A stretch of DNA of 64,000 nucleotides from Gammaproteobacteria bacterium (GTDB lineage: Bacteria; Pseudomonadota; Gammaproteobacteria; Pseudomonadales; Pseudohongiellaceae). Shown here in pieces: positions 63,717 through 64,000 of this stretch. The notes under the pieces were generated by a model. It was given only the letters and a program-made list of their open reading frames with translations. It had not been told where the DNA came from and ran no database searches. The stretch spans positions 1-64,000 of the forward strand of contig JAPPOG010000045.1 of the NCBI GenBank assembly GCA_028818225.1. The letters run 5' to 3'. How positions within the stretch are numbered: the first letter of the stretch is position 1; each line of letters starts with the position of its first letter. Made by a program: the position numbers and the translations under genes.

Positions 63717-64000
63717 TCACGCGCCTTAGAAAGCCCCAGTCCCTGCAAAGCTTCATCTATCTCGTCAAGAATAATCGGATCATCTATTGTTGCCGGCATT
63801 CTGTACGCTTCATTATCTGCAATCTTCTGCATAGTGCCTCGAAGAATTTTACCCGACCGGGTCTTTGGCAGTCGTGCAACTACTGCGGCCTGTTTAAACG
63901 CAGCAACCGGACCTATCTGCTCTCTAACCCGTTGCACGCATTCGGCGACTATTTCTTCTGATTCTTTTAGTACGCCTGCTTTTAGTACCAGGAAACCGAC
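63713..64000 (-). CDS. prpE: Propionyl-CoA synthetase C-terminal part, cut by the window edge
   Basis: The 3' end of a gene that continues past the right edge; 95 residues are visible and open to base 64000. It is an AMP-forming acyl-CoA synthetase: the catalytic and acylation Lys is in [14 protein letters not shown]. The following [21 protein letters not shown] is the tail expected for propionyl-CoA synthetase, where ATIDDP is characteristic, rather than acetyl-CoA synthetase. Acetyl-CoA synthetase remains a less likely alternative because most of the protein is outside. It converges on gltD. Confidence 0.85.
   Translation of the reverse strand, partial: VGFLVLKAGVLKESEEIVAECVQRVREQIGPVAAFKQAAVVARLPKTRSGKILRGTMQKIADNEAYRMPATIDDPIILDEIDEALQGLGLSKARD

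Noticed and set aside
1-64000. tRNA, rRNA, CRISPR array, insertion sequence or prophage
   Set aside because: I looked for cloverleaf ends, repeat-spacer series, transposase motifs (DDE, HUH) and phage structural genes and found none. The lone HNH gene at 28621 has no phage or restriction neighbours.

Overview
The window looks like a chromosomal segment of a free-living, probably marine, aerobic gammaproteobacterium. This is inferred from a full gltBD pair, malate synthase G, a TonB-dependent receptor, Tat and Sec signal peptides on a large share of the proteins, outer-membrane beta-barrels, and moderate GC content. No rRNA, tRNA, CRISPR array, phage or intact insertion sequence was found, so finer placement is not supported.

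Layout. 1-6 kb: end of an unknown protein, an osmoprotectant-type ABC transporter (ATPase plus permease fused to its binding domain), a PLP aminotransferase, and an exported HpcH/HpaI aldolase with an exported NHL-repeat protein. 6-12.4 kb: a secreted CHEGNY-motif protein, malate synthase G, a small membrane protein, then an exported esterase translationally coupled to an exported metallo-beta-lactamase-fold hydrolase. 12.6-17.4 kb: a five-gene plus-strand run of envelope proteins around a Tat-exported enolase-superfamily dehydratase, closed by a terminator. 17.4-25.4 kb: dienelactone hydrolase, FMN reductase, NHL protein, lactonase-like hydrolase, small proteins, a beta-helix lipoprotein, and a divergent ArsR/AHSA1 pair with a perfect palindrome between them. 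25.4-30.7 kb: a large exported alpha/beta hydrolase, an EamA transporter, an HNH nuclease, a membrane-anchored protein predicted to start with His after cleavage, and an SDR. 30.8-38.3 kb: a TonB-dependent receptor followed by an aminotransferase, opposed by a CHEGNY/CoA-transferase/enoyl-CoA hydratase/phosphatase operon. 38.3-45.4 kb: polysaccharide deacetylase, a 5'-truncated MacB/FtsX permease, a glycerol facilitator, GlpQ-like phosphodiesterase, a DUF5916-type barrel protein and an overlooked 50-residue membrane protein. 45.4-51 kb: an exported M1-M28-PDZ double peptidase with a TolB-like propeller, and a D-cysteine desulfhydrase-like enzyme. 51.6-56.9 kb: a Tat-exported molybdenum hydroxylase (2Fe-2S, Mo and FAD/4Fe-4S subunits) with its own cytochrome b. 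57-64 kb: gltB-gltD, then the end of a convergent propionyl-CoA synthetase.

How the genes fit together. The dominant theme is scavenging at the cell envelope: peptides, esters, lactones, polyols, sugar acids and aldehydes or N-heterocycles appear to be processed in the periplasm or outer membrane. Inside the cell, acyl-CoA handling, glyoxylate use and glutamate synthesis follow. The strongest candidates for something not well described are the periplasmic molybdenum hydroxylase wired to a cytochrome b, the exported rhamnonate-type aldolase and dehydratase a few kilobases apart, the M1-M28-PDZ fusion, the predicted N-terminal-His membrane protein, and the five-gene 12.6-17.4 kb cluster. All functional statements come from motifs read by eye; no database search was run.
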